A stretch of DNA of 17,990 nt from Candidatus Woesearchaeota archaeon (GTDB taxonomy: Archaea > Nanobdellota > Nanobdellia > SCGC-AAA011-G17 > GW2011-AR20): NCBI GenBank assembly GCA_018302725.1, contig JAGVZJ010000006.1, positions 1 through 17,990 of the forward strand, in the 5' to 3' direction. The notes beneath the pieces were generated by a model. The model saw only the letters and a list, made by a program, of their open reading frames with translations. It did not search any database and was not told the origin of the DNA. The position numbers and the translations under genes are program-made. This document shows positions 1 through 7,244 of the stretch, in pieces. Position 1 is the first letter of the stretch. Each line of letters starts with the position of its first letter.

Positions 1-580
1 AGGTTCCTAATTGATTTAATCCTCTGCTGATTGCTTTTTCAGAAACTTGCGAATGGTCTGCCCAGTCTATTACTCCATGACCTTCACATTTTTTTAGATC
101 ATCTTTCCATCCATAATTATTGTCAACACACCATTTAACTCCTGATTCCATAATTTCTATGAATTGCTTTTTATCTACTTTAACAAAACCTCTTGAACCG
201 ACACCTGCTGGTACAGTTCTGAATAGAGTATCAACTAGTTTGATTAGTTTGGGTTTAACATCTTTGAAGGTGAGATTTGTTGTAACTAAACGCATACCAC
301 AATTTATATCGAAACCAATTCCTCCAGGAGAGATAACCCCTTCTTTTGTATCAAATGCTGCCACTCCTCCAATTGGAAAACCATATCCCCAATGGCCGTC
401 AGGCATGCACATAGCATACCTCTGGATTCCTGGAAGGCAAGCAACATTTGTTACCTGTTCAAATACTCCCTTATCCATTGCATTTAAAATCTGTTTAGTT
501 GCATAGATCCTTGCTGGTACATTCATTCCTTTTTTGAATGAAGTGGGAATCTCCCAAACTGCCTCTGATATTTGTTTTAT
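1..580 (-). CDS. rtcB: RNA-splicing ligase RtcB, 5' part (runs off left edge)
   Basis: RtcB is the GTP- and Mn-dependent ligase that joins 2',3'-cyclic-phosphate and 5'-OH RNA ends, for example in archaeal tRNA splicing. Reading leftward, the frame encodes ISEAVWEIPTSF near the N terminus, then MPDGHWGYGFPIGGVAAFD, GVISPGGIGFDINCGMRL (the Cys is the metal-binding Cys of the family), TVPAGVGSRG and GVIDWADHSQVSEKA, ending at RGLNQLGT at the window edge. About 190 of the family's roughly 480 residues are present. The start is unclear: no ATG, GTG or TTG lies between an in-frame upstream stop and the conserved N terminus. The first canonical start is ATG 526, which would remove the ISEAVWEIP segment. 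The coordinate given uses an ATA at 580 that overlaps the upstream ORF's stop, as a placeholder. The family assignment is firm; the start is not. Confidence 0.93.
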   Translation of the reverse strand, partial: MKQISEAVWEIPTSFKKGMNVPARIYATKQILNAMDKGVFEQVTNVACLPGIQRYAMCMPDGHWGYGFPIGGVAAFDTKEGVISPGGIGFDINCGMRLVTTNLTFKDVKPKLIKLVDTLFRTVPAGVGSRGFVKVDKKQFIEIMESGVKWCVDNNYGWKDDLKKCEGHGVIDWADHSQVSEKAISRGLNQLGT

Positions 581-882
581 ATCGTTTGATGGGCATAATT
601 TTCTGCTACTCTTATATGCGTAGGCAGGTTTAATAAATCTTCAAAGAGATGGTCGTATCTACCTAGTGTGATAAGTGCTAGATACCCTTCATATTGTGGT
701 TGTGTGATTTTAGAAATCTTTCTGGAATGAGATTGTCCTATTGAGGTATCTACTAATTCAGATATGACCCACCATCTGTTAAATCCAATTATTAAGGCGC
801 TTCCCCTGCCCTGCTTACTATCAAGTCTATTGCCATTACCTGTAAAATCCAGACAAAACATATATTCCAGTCTAGCAGCCAT
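577..882 (-). CDS. hypothetical protein (101 aa) upstream of rtcB
   Basis: I do not recognise this protein. It has a mixed composition with a plausible folded pattern (SALIIGFNRWWVISELVDT, then YEGYLALITLGRYDHLFEDL) and no signal peptide or metal motif. Its reality is supported by a palindromic TATA box at 903-912 whose centre lies 25-26 nt before the ATG, the spacing of a leaderless archaeal transcript, and by its tail running into the rtcB reading frame. Archease, the usual RtcB partner, was considered, but none of its motifs is visible. Because the overlap with rtcB is in another frame and rtcB lacks a normal start, the two may be translationally coupled, or a frameshift may separate one original gene. 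Confidence 0.55.
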   Translation of the reverse strand: MAARLEYMFCLDFTGNGNRLDSKQGRGSALIIGFNRWWVISELVDTSIGQSHSRKISKITQPQYEGYLALITLGRYDHLFEDLLNLPTHIRVAENYAHQTI

Positions 883-902
883 AATGGTTTTAATTGCATA
901 AA

Positions 903-912
903 CTTTATAAAG
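903..912. promoter_or_regulatory. palindromic TATA box shared by divergent genes
   Basis: CTTTATAAAG is a perfect palindrome between the divergent starts at 882 (minus) and 960 (plus). Its centre is 25-26 nt from the minus-strand ATG, predicting a leaderless message there. To the right it predicts a start site near 933, giving sod a leader of about 27 nt that contains a Shine-Dalgarno sequence. Confidence 0.6.
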
Positions 913-944
913 GGGGGGTAATTAGTCAAATTAACAGTTTCTTT

Positions 945-950
945 GGAGGT
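945..950 (+). promoter_or_regulatory. ribosome binding site of sod
   Basis: GGAGGT lies 9 nt before ATG 960. It decides the start in favour of 960 over the in-frame ATG at 894, which would place 22 extra residues in front of the conserved SOD N terminus and would lie upstream of the TATA box. Confidence 0.75.
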
Positions 951-959
951 TTTTTAAAA

Positions 960-1565
960 ATGACAAGCAAATTGCCAGAACTTGAGTATAGTTATGATGC
1001 TCTTGAACCCTACATAGATGCAAAAACGATGGAGATCCACCATAGCAAGCACCATAAAGCATATGTGGATAAGTTAAATGCTGCATTAGAGGGGAAGGAA
1101 GAGTTACAGGAAAGAGATATAGATGATATTCTGAAAGATTTAAACTCTGTTCCTGAGGAAATTAGAACTGCGGTAGTTAACAATGGAGGGGGACATAGTA
1201 ATCACAGATTTTTCTGGAAGTTACTAAAGAAAGATGTTTCTTTTGAAGGAGAAGTAGCTGAGGCTATTAAGCAAAAATATGGTAGTTTTGAAGAGTTTAA
1301 AAAGAAGTTTAGCGAAACTGCCATCGGAAGGTTCGGATCTGGATGGGCCTGGCTTGTATTGAACAACGGAGAGTTAGAGATTATTAATACTGTAAACCAA
1401 GATAGTCCTTTATCTGATGGGAAAGTACCTTTATTGACATTAGATGTCTGGGAGCATGCTTATTATCTGAAATACCAAAACAGGAGACCTGATTATGTTG
1501 AAGCTTTCTTCAATGTGACTAACTGGGAAAAGGTTAATGAGAACTTTAAGAACTCCCAATCTTAA
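960..1565 (+). CDS. sod: superoxide dismutase, Mn-type signature
   Basis: Cytoplasmic Fe/Mn superoxide dismutase that converts superoxide to hydrogen peroxide and oxygen. The 201-aa product has normal family length. The four metal ligands are visible: His27 (MEIHHSKHH), His82 (GGHSNHRFFW), Asp162 and His166 (LDVWEHAYY). The NQDSPL segment carries the Gln that marks Mn or cambialistic enzymes; Fe enzymes normally supply this Gln from the NH region instead. Hence an Mn preference is likely but not proven. The gene has its own promoter (TATA at 903-912) and a strong Shine-Dalgarno sequence. The cyclophilin-like gene follows 11 nt downstream, probably on the same transcript. SOD in a DPANN-like genome suggests exposure to oxygen and possible acquisition by transfer. 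Confidence 0.95.
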   Translation: MTSKLPELEYSYDALEPYIDAKTMEIHHSKHHKAYVDKLNAALEGKEELQERDIDDILKDLNSVPEEIRTAVVNNGGGHSNHRFFWKLLKKDVSFEGEVAEAIKQKYGSFEEFKKKFSETAIGRFGSGWAWLVLNNGELEIINTVNQDSPLSDGKVPLLTLDVWEHAYYLKYQNRRPDYVEAFFNVTNWEKVNENFKNSQS

Positions 1566-1576
1566 CTTTTTTTAAG

Positions 1577-1936
1577 ATGAATGTAAAGATTAAAGATAAA
1601 GAATTCAGTTGTAACTTATTAGATGATGAGGTTGCTAAATCTATTCCTTTACCCATAAAAGGAAACCTATCGAGATGGGGCGATGAAGTGTATGTCTTAG
1701 TTGATTTTGATATTAAGATGAAAGATGACGGGAAAATCTTTGAAGTGGGGGATATGATCTACTGGAAATCAAATAAAACAGGTAATAGGGGGATTGCAAT
1801 ATTTTTTGGGAACACTCCAAATTCAGATAAGCCAAAAGCTAATGATGCCTGTGCCTGTAGGCTAATAGGAAAGTTAGAAGGAAAAAACTGGGATATTAGC
1901 GATGTGAAAAAAGGAGACTGTATGGAATTATTTTGA
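1577..1936 (+). CDS. cyclophilin-like fold protein (Cyclophil_like family)
   Basis: A 119-aa protein matching the Cyclophil_like family (PF04126; archaeal and bacterial proteins of the TM1367 type). The recognisable order is a strand-rich N terminus, RWGDEVYVLVDF at 33-44, FEVGDMIYWKSN at 55-66, GIAIFFGNTPNSDKP at 72-86, and RLIGKLEG at 95-102. The fold resembles cyclophilin, but the family is not established as a prolyl isomerase, so its biochemical role is unknown. It lies 11 nt after sod with no clear Shine-Dalgarno sequence of its own, so co-transcription is likely. Its last codons overlap by 9 nt the extended (frame-restored) end of the convergent small zinc-site gene. Confidence 0.8.
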   Translation: MNVKIKDKEFSCNLLDDEVAKSIPLPIKGNLSRWGDEVYVLVDFDIKMKDDGKIFEVGDMIYWKSNKTGNRGIAIFFGNTPNSDKPKANDACACRLIGKLEGKNWDISDVKKGDCMELF

Positions 1937-2001
1937 TTCTTTCATTTTCTTAACTGTTTCCTTAAAAGCTGAAATTTGTCTTTCTGTCAAAGTTTTAAAT
2001 C

Positions 2002-2023
2002 TTATATACTTTTTATATACTTT
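2002..2023. repeat. 11-bp perfect tandem duplication (TTATATACTTT x2)
   Basis: Two adjacent copies, 2002-2012 and 2013-2023. Eleven is not a multiple of three, so the duplication shifts the reading frame of the minus-strand zinc-site gene and creates its TAA stop. Confidence 0.9.
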
Positions 2024-2220
2024 AATTTTATATCCCTTAAGAATGAATTTTTTTTATAGAATTCTTCTGGAATATTAAATAATTTTTTAAAATCCTTATT
2101 TTCTATTTCTGTTGATAACTCTTTTTTCTGGCAGTCGTAGCATTGAATATATCTATCCCTCCAAGAAGCTGGAACATAGTTTTTCTTGCATCTTGAACAT
2201 AGCTGTTTATAATTAACCAT
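2002..2220 (-). CDS. small four-cysteine zinc-site protein, 3' end frameshifted
   Basis: The intact ORF is 72 aa with a CxxC...CxxC pair (Cys8, Cys11, Cys27, Cys30) that should form a small zinc-binding module; function unknown. Its ATG overlaps the cfa stop codon by 1 nt (TAATG), so it is translationally coupled to cfa. The reading frame ends inside an 11-bp perfect tandem duplication (2002-2023). If one 11-bp copy is removed, the frame reads on through LKYIRFKTLTERQISAFKE to a stop at 1928-1930, giving about 93 aa with the same lysine-rich helical style. The short form is therefore probably a recent truncation, or a sequencing or assembly error. The name is descriptive only. Confidence 0.7.
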   Translation of the reverse strand: MVNYKQLCSRCKKNYVPASWRDRYIQCYDCQKKELSTEIENKDFKKLFNIPEEFYKKNSFLRDIKLKYIKSI

Positions 2221-3329
2221 TATCTTATGCTGTTATACCCCCCTTCATATCCATTCTTAGAAAAAACTATCTGCCAAAGCTGGAGGTGCCTTGCTCTGAA
2301 TGCTCCTGCGCAACTTAGCAAGTAAAATGCCCACATCCTGTAGAATCTTTCATCATAGCAATCTTTTATCTTATTCCAGTTCTTTTTAAAGTTGTTATAC
2401 CATGCCATTAAAGTTTTATCATAGTATGCTCCGAAGTTATGCCAGTCTTCCATAACAAATATGTTCTCTGCGGCTTTTGTAATCTGCTGAGCAGAAGGCA
2501 CTAGTGAATTCGGAAAAATATACTTATTAAACCATGGATCACCCCCTATAGAAGACTTATTTTTCCCTATAGTATGGAGAAGGAATAAACCATCATCTTT
2601 CAAACATTTTTTTACAATCTTCATATAATTTCTGTAATTTTTTGTACCTACATGCTCAAACATTCCTATTGAGACTACATAATCAAACTTTTCATTTAAA
2701 TCCCTATAGTCCTGAAACCTTATTTCTATTGGAAGGCCCTTACAATTTTCTTTTGCTAGTTTTACCTGCTCTTTAGATATTGTTATTCCTACTACTTTTG
2801 CTTTATACTTTCTGGCTGCATGCTTTGCAAAACTCCCCCAGCCGCATCCAATGTCTAAGACACTTTGCCCTTTTTTTAATCCAATCTTCCTGCAGATTAA
2901 GTCTAATTTATTTTCCTGCGCTTTGTCCAGATTTTTTGCGTTTTTCCAGCAGGCACAGCTATAATTAAGTTCTTTATCCAGCATTAGTTTATAGAGTCTA
3001 TTTCCTATGTCATAATGTTTTTTTCCTACTTCTTTTGATCTGCTAGTTGTTTGCAGGTTCAATAGTTTGGCTTTTACTGTTGAAAGAATTAAAGGAATCC
3101 CTATTATTTTTTCTTTTAAATCACCTCTTAAAGTTCTGTAGATGAATTGGTCTATTGTTTTGCAGTCCCACCATCCATCCATATAGGATTCTCCTAAAGC
3201 TAATGCCCCCCCTGCCAAAACTCTTGAATACAATTTTTCATTATAGACCTGGATATCCCAATCCCTTGATCCATTGATTTTAATATCTACAAGTGAGAGA
3301 AGTTTCTGGATTTTTTCTTTAGATGACAT
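2220..3329 (-). CDS. cfa: cyclopropane-fatty-acyl-phospholipid synthase family protein
   Basis: An SAM-dependent enzyme that in bacteria adds a methylene group across cis double bonds of membrane lipid acyl chains. The 369-aa product is close to full length for the family (E. coli Cfa 382 aa). The SAM-binding loop is VLDIGCGWGSF at 157-167. NYSCACWKNAKNLDKAQ at 122-138 matches the conserved YSCAYW region, IGMFEHVG is at 221-228, and the C-terminal LSCAGAFRARHLQLWQ at 339-353 contains the conserved Cys340. A TTTAATAAA box centred 26 nt upstream of the ATG implies a leaderless transcript. The zinc-site gene follows with a 1-nt overlap. In an archaeon the substrate is unclear, because archaeal lipids are isoprenoid ethers; it may modify unsaturated isoprenoid chains or scavenged fatty acyl lipids (inference). 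Confidence 0.92.
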   Translation of the reverse strand: MSSKEKIQKLLSLVDIKINGSRDWDIQVYNEKLYSRVLAGGALALGESYMDGWWDCKTIDQFIYRTLRGDLKEKIIGIPLILSTVKAKLLNLQTTSRSKEVGKKHYDIGNRLYKLMLDKELNYSCACWKNAKNLDKAQENKLDLICRKIGLKKGQSVLDIGCGWGSFAKHAARKYKAKVVGITISKEQVKLAKENCKGLPIEIRFQDYRDLNEKFDYVVSIGMFEHVGTKNYRNYMKIVKKCLKDDGLFLLHTIGKNKSSIGGDPWFNKYIFPNSLVPSAQQITKAAENIFVMEDWHNFGAYYDKTLMAWYNNFKKNWNKIKDCYDERFYRMWAFYLLSCAGAFRARHLQLWQIVFSKNGYEGGYNSIR

Positions 3330-3350
3330 GGTTTAATTAACTAGGCAACA

Positions 3351-3360
3351 TTTATTAAAT
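3351..3360 (-). promoter_or_regulatory. TATA box of cfa
   Basis: ATTTAATAAA read on the minus strand is centred 26-27 nt before the cfa ATG at 3329, predicting a leaderless message. Confidence 0.5.
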
Positions 3361-3448
3361 TTTGCATACCTTGCAGGCCCTCATCGCTCTTTTTTAGCAC
3401 AACTCCCGTAATTTAAAGAAATATAAAAAGTTTTTGAGTTCCAGAAAA

Positions 3449-3457
3449 TTTATATAG
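3449..3457 (+). promoter_or_regulatory. TATA box of the antiporter gene
   Basis: TTTATATAG, centred about 37 nt before ATG 3490, predicts a start near 3479 and a leader of about 11 nt that contains the GAGGTGG Shine-Dalgarno sequence at 3482-3488. Confidence 0.5.
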
Positions 3458-3489
3458 GCAAATATACCTTGTTTAAGTAAAGAGGTGGT

Positions 3490-5205
3490 ATGTTGGTTTT
3501 AGGCACATTTTTAGAGATTAGCATCATCTTAGTAATTGCAACAGTTATTGCAGGAATTATGAAGTTATTGAAGCAACCTTTGATTATAGGGCATATCATA
3601 ACAGGAATCCTGGTTGGACCTTTTTTATTTGATCTCGTAAAATCTGGAGAGATAATCAATGTGTTTTCCCAGATAGGCGTTGCTTTGTTGCTCTTCATTG
3701 TCGGTTTAACCTTAAGCCCTAGAGTGATTAGAGAAGTGGGAAAAGTTTCTTTAGTGACAGGGTTGGGCCAGATAATCTTTACTTCAATTATAGGCTTTTT
3801 TATTTCAAGGGCGCTGGGTTTTTCAAATATTGTTTCTCTGTATATTGCAATTGCGCTTACATTTAGCAGCACAATTATAATAATGAAGCTTCTGTCTGAC
3901 AAGCATGATGTTGAAAAATTGTACGGAAAAGTTTCTATAGGGTTTTTGCTAGTACAGGATGTTGTTGCAATAATAATCCTGATAGTGGTATCCTCTATAT
4001 CAAATGAGCTGAACTTGACAAACTCCCTTGCACAAACTATTGCATATGGGCTATTGCTGGTCACCCTTGTTACTATTGCCAGTATGTACATCCTTCCAGG
4101 ATTGTCAAAGTTATTTGCAAAATCCCAGGAATTGCTGTATTTATTTTCAATTGCGTGGGGTCTGGGGTTAGCGGGATTATTCCATTACTTTGGATTGTCT
4201 ATAGAGATAGGAGCTTTAATTGCAGGGATATCCTTAGCAATGTCGCCTTACCATCTTGAGATAAGCTCTAAGATGAAGCCGTTAAGAGACTTCTTCATAA
4301 TACTTTTTTTCATCTTGTTGGGCGCTCAGATGTCTTTAGGGGATGTTAGCAGATTTATTGTTCCAGTGATATTATTTTCATTATTTATCCTTATTGGAAA
4401 TCCCTTAGTGGTGATTATTTTAATGGGACTGCTGGGGTATCCAAAAAAGACCGGGTTTTCTGCAGGGTTAACTGTTGCACAGATTAGTGAATTCTCTTTA
4501 ATATTGATTGCTCTAGGTGTCAGAATAGGGCATTTAAACAGTGAGATATTATCCTTAGTCACAATAATTGGTTTGATTACAATTGCAGGATCAACATACC
4601 TCATTTTGTATTCTGAGAGAATTTACCCTTATGTTTCAAGATATTTATCCATATTTGAGAGAAAGAGCATAAAAAGAGAGAAAAAGATGGTTGGGGAGTA
4701 TGATATTATTTTATTCGGCTGCAGCAGAACAGGGTATGATTTTTTAAAGAGCTTTAGAAGGTTAAAGAAGAGATTTATTGTAGTTGATTACAATCCAGAG
4801 ATTATTGCTGATTTAACCAGAAAAAAGATTAACTACATTTATGGTGATGCGGATGATAATGAATTTTTAGATGAGCTTAAATTAAACAAGGTTAAGATGG
4901 TTGTGTCTACCATCCCTGATTTTGATACCAATGTTTTACTGATAAACAGGGTAAAACAGGAAAATGGAAGAGCTATTATTCTTGTTGTGTCTTACAATAT
5001 TGATGAATCAATAATGCTGTATGAAGAAGGAGCGACTTATGTTATGATGCCTCATTTTCTTGGAGGGAGTTACGCTTCTATGATGACTGCTAAGTATGGG
5101 TTTAATATTAATAAATTCCTGAAGGAGAAAGAGAAGCATATCAAGTACTTAAAAGAAAGAAGACATGCCGGGCACGAACATCCTAAGACTGAGAAACATA
5201 GATAG
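3490..5205 (+). CDS. CPA2/Kef-type cation:proton antiporter with RCK domain
   Basis: Integral membrane monovalent cation/proton antiporter of the CPA2 family. Residues 1 to about 390 form a run of roughly a dozen hydrophobic segments, including the family signatures QPLIIGHIITGILVGP near the N terminus, FSSTIIIMKLLSDK and VQDVVAIIILI. A hydrophilic linker (SIKREKKMVGEYD) leads to an RCK/TrkA-N Rossmann domain from about 404: FGCSRTGYDFLK (loop 410-415, with Ser in place of the second Gly of GxGxxG), then FIVVDYN with an Asp typical of NAD(H) binding. The C-terminal tail (about 535-571) is short and rich in Lys, Glu and His. It could be K+ or Na+ selective; the sequence does not decide. It is transcribed alone, ending 1 nt before the convergent gltX stop. 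Confidence 0.92.
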   Translation: MLVLGTFLEISIILVIATVIAGIMKLLKQPLIIGHIITGILVGPFLFDLVKSGEIINVFSQIGVALLLFIVGLTLSPRVIREVGKVSLVTGLGQIIFTSIIGFFISRALGFSNIVSLYIAIALTFSSTIIIMKLLSDKHDVEKLYGKVSIGFLLVQDVVAIIILIVVSSISNELNLTNSLAQTIAYGLLLVTLVTIASMYILPGLSKLFAKSQELLYLFSIAWGLGLAGLFHYFGLSIEIGALIAGISLAMSPYHLEISSKMKPLRDFFIILFFILLGAQMSLGDVSRFIVPVILFSLFILIGNPLVVIILMGLLGYPKKTGFSAGLTVAQISEFSLILIALGVRIGHLNSEILSLVTIIGLITIAGSTYLILYSERIYPYVSRYLSIFERKSIKREKKMVGEYDIILFGCSRTGYDFLKSFRRLKKRFIVVDYNPEIIADLTRKKINYIYGDADDNEFLDELKLNKVKMVVSTIPDFDTNVLLINRVKQENGRAIILVVSYNIDESIMLYEEGATYVMMPHFLGGSYASMMTAKYGFNINKFLKEKEKHIKYLKERRHAGHEHPKTEKHR

Positions 5206-5206
5206 A

Positions 5207-6847
5207 TTACTTATGACTATAGTAGAATACCCTTTTTTTCACAGTATTTGAATCGCATCTAACAAAGAAATTTCTTTCTAATTGGATTATTTCATTCTTC
5301 TTTACATTTTTTATATCCGGTTCTGCTATTGCTTTTATTCTTTCATTGTTATCCATCACTATCTCTATATTTACTAAGTTTTTAGAAACTGGGAGCCAAT
5401 GGATTAAAGTCGCCTTTAATGAGGGATCTGGCTGAATAGAAAGAAATTGATTGCTTTTGAAATTAAACAAGTGCATGAATCTATAGGTCCTATTCTTGAT
5501 TAGATCATCCTGTATGTAAAACTCATTTGAAGCTTTTAGCTTTCTAAATCCTTTTTTAGCTGTTGGGTGCAGGGGCAGTTTCACATCTATGGATGGAGCA
5601 TTCTTGATTTTTATCTTGTGAGGATTGATTACTGCAAAGTATCTTAATGTTCTTTTGTCTATTATCTCTTTGTTTAGGTGAGATAATTTTTCTAGACTTA
5701 CATGAATATCTGAAGCATTTAACCTTGCATCTTTAATAAAGTTGATTATCGTGTCTGGCTGAAAACCACGTCTTCTTAGCGCCATCAATGTCCCAAGTCT
5801 AGGATCGTCCCACCCTGTTAATTTATGCTGTTTTATTAACCTAGAAGCTTCTGATGTTGAGGTTATTCCTGAAAATATTAATTTTCCAAGGTAAATTGTT
5901 TCAGGATATCCCCAATTAAAAGAATCATAGATATATTTTTGTCTTGTGTCTGAGATTTTTAAATCAATTCCCCTTAAGATGTGGGTAACACTAAATTCGT
6001 GATCATCAATTGCTGAAGCAAAGTTAAGTAAAGGCCATACTTTTGATTTTTGATCTAATGGATGATTTGATTTGTCTACTATTCTGAAAGCTGGCCAATC
6101 CCTTACTGCAGGATTTTCATGCATTATATTTGTTTTAATCCTTAAAACAGCTTCTCCTTCTTTAAACTTAGAAAACATTTTTTTCCATCTCTCTTTATTG
6201 TCTAATGGAGGGAGATTTCTGCATGGGCACTCCATTCTTTTGTTTACCAAATTTCTAAATTCTTCCTGCTTGCATGTACAGACATAGGCATTTCCCCGTT
6301 GTATTAACCTCTCTGCATAACTATAATATATTTTTAATCTCTTTGACTGGGTAACTGTTTTGTCTATCTTTACCTTGAGCCACTTTAAATCGTTCCTGAA
6401 GAAATCATATGCTTCTTTCATAGGAATTTTATTTTTTGGATCTGTATCATCAAATCTTAAGATTAGCTTTCCTTTGTATTTTTGTGTAAAAAAATAGTTC
6501 CATAATGCAATTCTGGAATGGCCAAAAGACATAGGGCCGTTGGGATTTGGGGCAAAACGCATTACCACCTTGCCTTTTTTCGCTTTTGGCAAATCAGGGA
6601 TTGATACTGTTTCTTTTATCTTCTTCTTTTTAGGAAGATTATACTTTTCCAGTTCTTTCTTTTGCTTTTCAATAGGCATAGAGTTAACTTTTTTAACTGT
6701 TTCATTGACTTTTTTTGAGATTTCCCCTATCTTGAGTTTTAGTTTAGGATCTTCCTGAAGAATTTTTCCTATTACTGCTCCAGGGTTAGCTTTACCGTTA
6801 AACTGGACAGCATTGTTTAGGGCATGTTTTAGAATTATCTCTTCCAT
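5207..6847 (-). CDS. gltX: glutamyl-tRNA synthetase, archaeal type
   Basis: Class Ib synthetase that charges tRNA-Glu, and probably tRNA-Gln as in archaea using the amidotransferase route. The archaeal/eukaryotic subclass is shown by the N-terminal domain beginning MEEIILKHALNNAV, followed by RFAPNPNGPMSFGHSR (the HIGH-like motif, 97-112), a CxC...CxC zinc site (Cys190, 192, 207, 209), TGWDDPRLGTLMALRRRG, and a beta-barrel anticodon-binding C terminus. I chose ATG 6847 (546 aa) over ATG 6889 because family members begin at this MEEI and a TATA box lies 27 nt upstream. Oddity: the KMSKS-equivalent reads STSEASR (330-336), with Glu where a catalytic Lys is expected in STSK. Confidence 0.93.
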   Translation of the reverse strand: MEEIILKHALNNAVQFNGKANPGAVIGKILQEDPKLKLKIGEISKKVNETVKKVNSMPIEKQKKELEKYNLPKKKKIKETVSIPDLPKAKKGKVVMRFAPNPNGPMSFGHSRIALWNYFFTQKYKGKLILRFDDTDPKNKIPMKEAYDFFRNDLKWLKVKIDKTVTQSKRLKIYYSYAERLIQRGNAYVCTCKQEEFRNLVNKRMECPCRNLPPLDNKERWKKMFSKFKEGEAVLRIKTNIMHENPAVRDWPAFRIVDKSNHPLDQKSKVWPLLNFASAIDDHEFSVTHILRGIDLKISDTRQKYIYDSFNWGYPETIYLGKLIFSGITSTSEASRLIKQHKLTGWDDPRLGTLMALRRRGFQPDTIINFIKDARLNASDIHVSLEKLSHLNKEIIDKRTLRYFAVINPHKIKIKNAPSIDVKLPLHPTAKKGFRKLKASNEFYIQDDLIKNRTYRFMHLFNFKSNQFLSIQPDPSLKATLIHWLPVSKNLVNIEIVMDNNERIKAIAEPDIKNVKKNEIIQLERNFFVRCDSNTVKKRVFYYSHK

Positions 6848-6868
6848 TGTTATGGAGGAGGTTAGATG

Positions 6869-6880
6869 TTTTATATATTT
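6869..6880 (-). promoter_or_regulatory. TATA box of gltX
   Basis: AAATATATAAAA on the minus strand is centred about 27 nt before ATG 6847, predicting leaderless gltX mRNA and supporting 6847 over the upstream ATG 6889, which lies within or before the box. Confidence 0.55.
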
Positions 6881-6922
6881 ATTCATCACATTTTATTACT
6901 GTTTAGTAATTAAAATAGAAAG

Positions 6923-6932
6923 CTTTATAAAG
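6923..6932 (+). promoter_or_regulatory. TATA box of the five-gene cluster
   Basis: CTTTATAAAG, the same 10-bp palindrome found at 903-912. It predicts a start near 6954, about 18 nt before ATG 6972, leaving room for the GAGG Shine-Dalgarno sequence at 6963-6966. Confidence 0.55.
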
Positions 6933-6971
6933 GAAAAAAATAACATTCTTTTAAGAAAATTTGAGGCTCAA

Positions 6972-7244
6972 ATGAATATAAAACCAGAGTATCAAGGTTC
7001 AGAAGCAGTAGTTATTGTCAAAATAGATGGTAATTATGGAACTGCTTATGGACCTAGTGCTGACGCCTTACTTAGACAAGTAAAGGAAGTACCAGAAGGA
7101 GGGAGGGTTATATTTTTACGTGAGGGAATTAGCCAAGATAGAGTTTCAGGCCCTTTAAACCAGGTTCTTGGAGATTTAAGAAAGGGCGTTCAAGTTGAAC
7201 TATCAGGTTTATTTGTGGAGACTGAGAATGGAAGAAAAAGCTAA
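6972..7244 (+). CDS. hypothetical protein (91 aa), first gene of five-gene cluster
   Basis: Not recognised. It is a small soluble protein with an alternating hydrophobic pattern suggesting beta strands (EAVVIVKIDGNYGTAYG, GGRVIFLREG, GVQVELSGLFVE) and one short helix (ADALLRQVKEV). ATG 6972 is preferred over the upstream in-frame ATG 6813, which lies inside the gltX coding region and upstream of the promoter; GAGG sits 5 nt before 6972. It overlaps the next gene by 17 nt, so the two are likely co-translated. It heads a transcription unit ending in a PUA RNA-binding protein and another unknown, which hints at an RNA-related role but does not prove one. Confidence 0.75.
   Translation: MNIKPEYQGSEAVVIVKIDGNYGTAYGPSADALLRQVKEVPEGGRVIFLREGISQDRVSGPLNQVLGDLRKGVQVELSGLFVETENGRKS

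Noticed and set aside
120..506. Open frame on the plus strand (128 aa)
   Set aside because: It lies antisense to rtcB, whose conserved motifs are read on the minus strand over the whole interval.
577..882. Archease, the usual RtcB partner
   Set aside because: The 101-aa protein has none of the archease sequence pattern; only its position suggested it.
3450..4091. Long minus-strand frame (213 aa) opposite the antiporter
   Set aside because: Shadow of the antiporter gene; composition (Ile/Thr-rich) is that of antisense membrane-protein codons.
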